Part shown: positions 61,989-64,000 of the stretch, in pieces
Position numbering within the stretch: position 1 is the first letter of the stretch
How the letters are laid out: each line of letters starts with the position of its first letter
Source of the DNA: Neelides folsomi
Taxonomy: Eukaryota; Arthropoda; Collembola; Neelipleona; Neelidae
DNA: 64,000 nt
Reading direction: 5' to 3'
Assembly (NCBI GenBank): GCA_034687125.1
Contig: JAQGBZ010000017.1
Location: 186,001 to 250,000, forward strand
Notes under the pieces: generated by a model
The model's input: only the letters and a program-made list of their open reading frames with translations
Told to the model about the DNA's origin: nothing
The model's database searches: none
Position numbers and translations under genes: made by a program

Positions 61989-64000
61989 TCAGTTAAGGCA
62001 CCCTTTTGCGTAAAAAATGAAGATTTCCAAGCGGTCACGGAAAAGCGCACGACTCACTCGGTCACCTCCATCAACCATGTTCAAGTTTTCTGTGAGCTTT
62101 GTGAAAGCCTCTCTCATACCCTCCTGACTCTCGCTATCTCTTCGGGACGCAATCAATTGACTGGCTAACTCTTGAAAAGTTTCCTACATAAATAACATTT
62201 TAATTTAATTTCAGTACCCTGATAGATAAGAGAGTAAAATATAAGTTTAAATTGAATTTGGGTTTAATTAACTTACGCTGAATGCAGAGATACATGCAAA
62301 AAGTACGGCAGAAATCTGAGCCATTGAATCTTTACTGACTTTCTGTGATAAAATCATTTCCAAGAAGGTCTAAAAATTAAACAATTAGAATTAATGTAAA
62401 TACATTATATAATATTTAGCTCTATTTGACATGTAAAACTTAAAAATAATAATCACTTAATATCACCTTAAGGAACGGTTTGCATAATTGAGCAGGATGA
62501 CTTTCTTGTTGATGATGTTTTGCAACGTATTGTCCAACAGACTATAAATTACACAAATGAGTTAATTTCTGTTATATTGTAAAAGGCTGATAGAGCTATC
62601 ACAGCACAAATCAAAGTAAGATACTAAATAAATTAATGTAGGATAGCTTACAGTAATGAAATCACAACAACTTGAAAAAGATTCAGAAACAGTCCCTTGA
62701 AGTCCAGCTTGAATTTGTGAGAAAAGAGTTTGAATAATATCCGGAGGCAAAAGCATAATTTTGTCAGGATGAAGCTCGCTGAGGAATGCGATCTAAAAAT
62801 TTAAAAAAAAAACAAATTCAATCATATCGAAAATCCTCCACATAACTATAATTAAAATAAACAATACAATTCTAATAATAATAAACAATTATTCAACTTA
62901 CAAGTCTAAAGTATTTCGAGCTGAGATTCGGGTACTTGAGCATTTGAGAATTGAGAAGAGGAAGGACGATGCCAAGGCCAAGGAGCGAAACATCACAAGC
63001 AGAAAGTGGACGCACACCGTCACCCCCATCTGAAAACAATTCAATTACGACTGAAAATTTCATAGACAACTCTCATTGTCTCAAACTCACCCGGACTCAG
63101 GTCAAGGAAATCTTTGGTGAGAAGACAGGTCAACATGTCTATGAGTATAATGAGATCGTTGTAGGTATCTTCTTCATCTGTTTTCTCAGAAGTTCTTCGC
63201 CCACTAGCATGGACGGCATAGGATTTAACAACCGACATTGCAGACTCATATAAATTATTCGACTCTGGCTGAAATCCATAACAAATCTTTGTAATTCTTT
63301 GAAACAATTTATTTTTATAGATTAGCCATGAGGTTAAAATAATGTGAACTTACGATAGCAAGATAAGAAAGAGATCGACGTGCAAGCTCAGTAAGGAATT
63401 CCAGGCAAAGCTCAACAACGTCGATATAATTGTGATACATTTCTAAAACTCCACCGGTTTGAGTTACCACCGTCGCAATCTTTCGGTACAAAGAATTGGC
63501 TGTCCTAGAATTGAGACTCATCGCAGTTCCAATAAAACCGCTAATGACACAAGAGATTTCATGACGAACATCGTCCCGATGCCTTTCGGCCGGATTCACT
63601 CGAACGCAATTATTCCATCGATTAACCATTTGTCCAAATATCTATAATATTTATTAAAGTTTCATAGATAAAATAATAGCATATGGTATAAGGTATAATG
63701 AAGCAAAATTCAAGTATTATAAAAACATAAAACTCACTTGATCCCAGTATTGTTCTCGTTTCTCTTCAATTTCACAAAAACTTCCGATGCTCACAACTGC
63801 TCTTACGAACTTTCTGTACATAGCATTTGGCATTTGATACAGCCCCGGGCCTACTTGGTTTGTTAGTTGTACTAAAAGTCCCAACTCGGGGCAATTAATG
63901 GCAGTTTCTGACCTTAAGATTAAAAAAACCATTTAGTAAGAACTCAATTAAATAAATACAATTATTTACTTTTTAACAGAGTCAACTAGCGCTAGAAGTA
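61989..64000 (-). CDS. XPO4: Exportin-4, C-terminal part (gene runs past the right edge)
   Basis: Importin-beta superfamily nuclear export receptor; known cargo includes hypusinated eIF5A and Smad3. Exons in coding order within the window: from the right edge to 63970, then 63912-63738, 63641-63354, 63268-63091, 63029-62902, 62792-62652, 62541-62467, 62369-62277, 62183-61989. All junctions are in phase. The segment is a helical HEAT-type array. Diagnostic similarity to vertebrate XPO4: EEDTYNDLIILIDMLTCLLT followed by KDFLDLS, then LSACDVSLLGLGIVLPLLNS followed by QMLKYP, and the end REAFTKLTENLN ... RALFRDRLEIF ... CLN. Some 460 C-terminal residues are present; the N-terminal two thirds, with the Ran-binding region, lie outside the window. 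XPO7 is the closest alternative, but its C-terminus differs. Confidence 0.88.

Overview
The window is nuclear DNA from an animal. Every recognisable gene is split by spliceosomal introns (mostly 50-150 bp, GT-AG, AT-rich), there are no operons, and the families are metazoan: neuroligin, angiomotin, tetraspanins, alkaline ceramidase, ODF2, EMRE, GTSF1 and exportin-4. The compact AT-rich layout, short introns and frequent divergent gene pairs suggest an invertebrate, possibly an arthropod, with motile cilia or flagellate sperm, because axonemal genes (CFAP70, a CFAP43/44-type protein) and ODF2 are intact. The taxon is an inference and cannot be fixed from this sequence alone.

Layout. 1-4250: no recognisable exon, one 163-bp tandem duplication. 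4251-12220 (+): neuroligin, 5' end outside the window or unseen. 13060-17894 (-): angiomotin. 19664-22874 (+): ribonucleotide reductase large subunit. 24094-25758 (+): alkaline ceramidase (ACER3 type). 27805-30322 (-): ODF2/cenexin. 30879-31552 (-): GTSF1-like double CHHC zinc finger. 32151-34321 (-) and 34579-36472 (+): two divergent tetraspanins. 37130-37366 (-): EMRE. 37695-38584 (+): ZNF830. 38854-40281 (-): mitochondrial TrpRS. 40328-46073 (+): adrenodoxin-type ferredoxin. Its 4.8-kb last intron holds two duplicated membrane-anchored methyltransferase genes on the opposite strand. 46951-51605 (-) and 52070-58181 (+): CFAP70 and the CFAP43/44-type gene, divergent. 59098-61281 (+): spermine/polyamine oxidase. 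61989 to the right edge (-): C-terminal part of exportin-4.

I rebuilt exon-intron structures by eye. Junctions were accepted when splice sites, reading phase and family similarity agreed; most coding sums are exact multiples of three and the lengths are close to family norms. Family assignments rest on remembered sequence features, not on database searches.

Two divergent pairs share a cellular destination: WARS2/FDX1 are both mitochondrial (start codons as little as 46 bp apart) and CFAP70/CFAP44 are both axonemal. The two tetraspanins also form a divergent pair. Mobile DNA is limited to small inverted-repeat elements. Two of these share a pogo-like end next to a TA duplication, and the larger one keeps a short helix-turn-helix ORF. 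The main unusual points are the three-level nesting inside FDX1, the displaced PPxY motifs of angiomotin, an EF-hand-like loop in the neuroligin tail and an arginine/serine octapeptide repeat on one tetraspanin.
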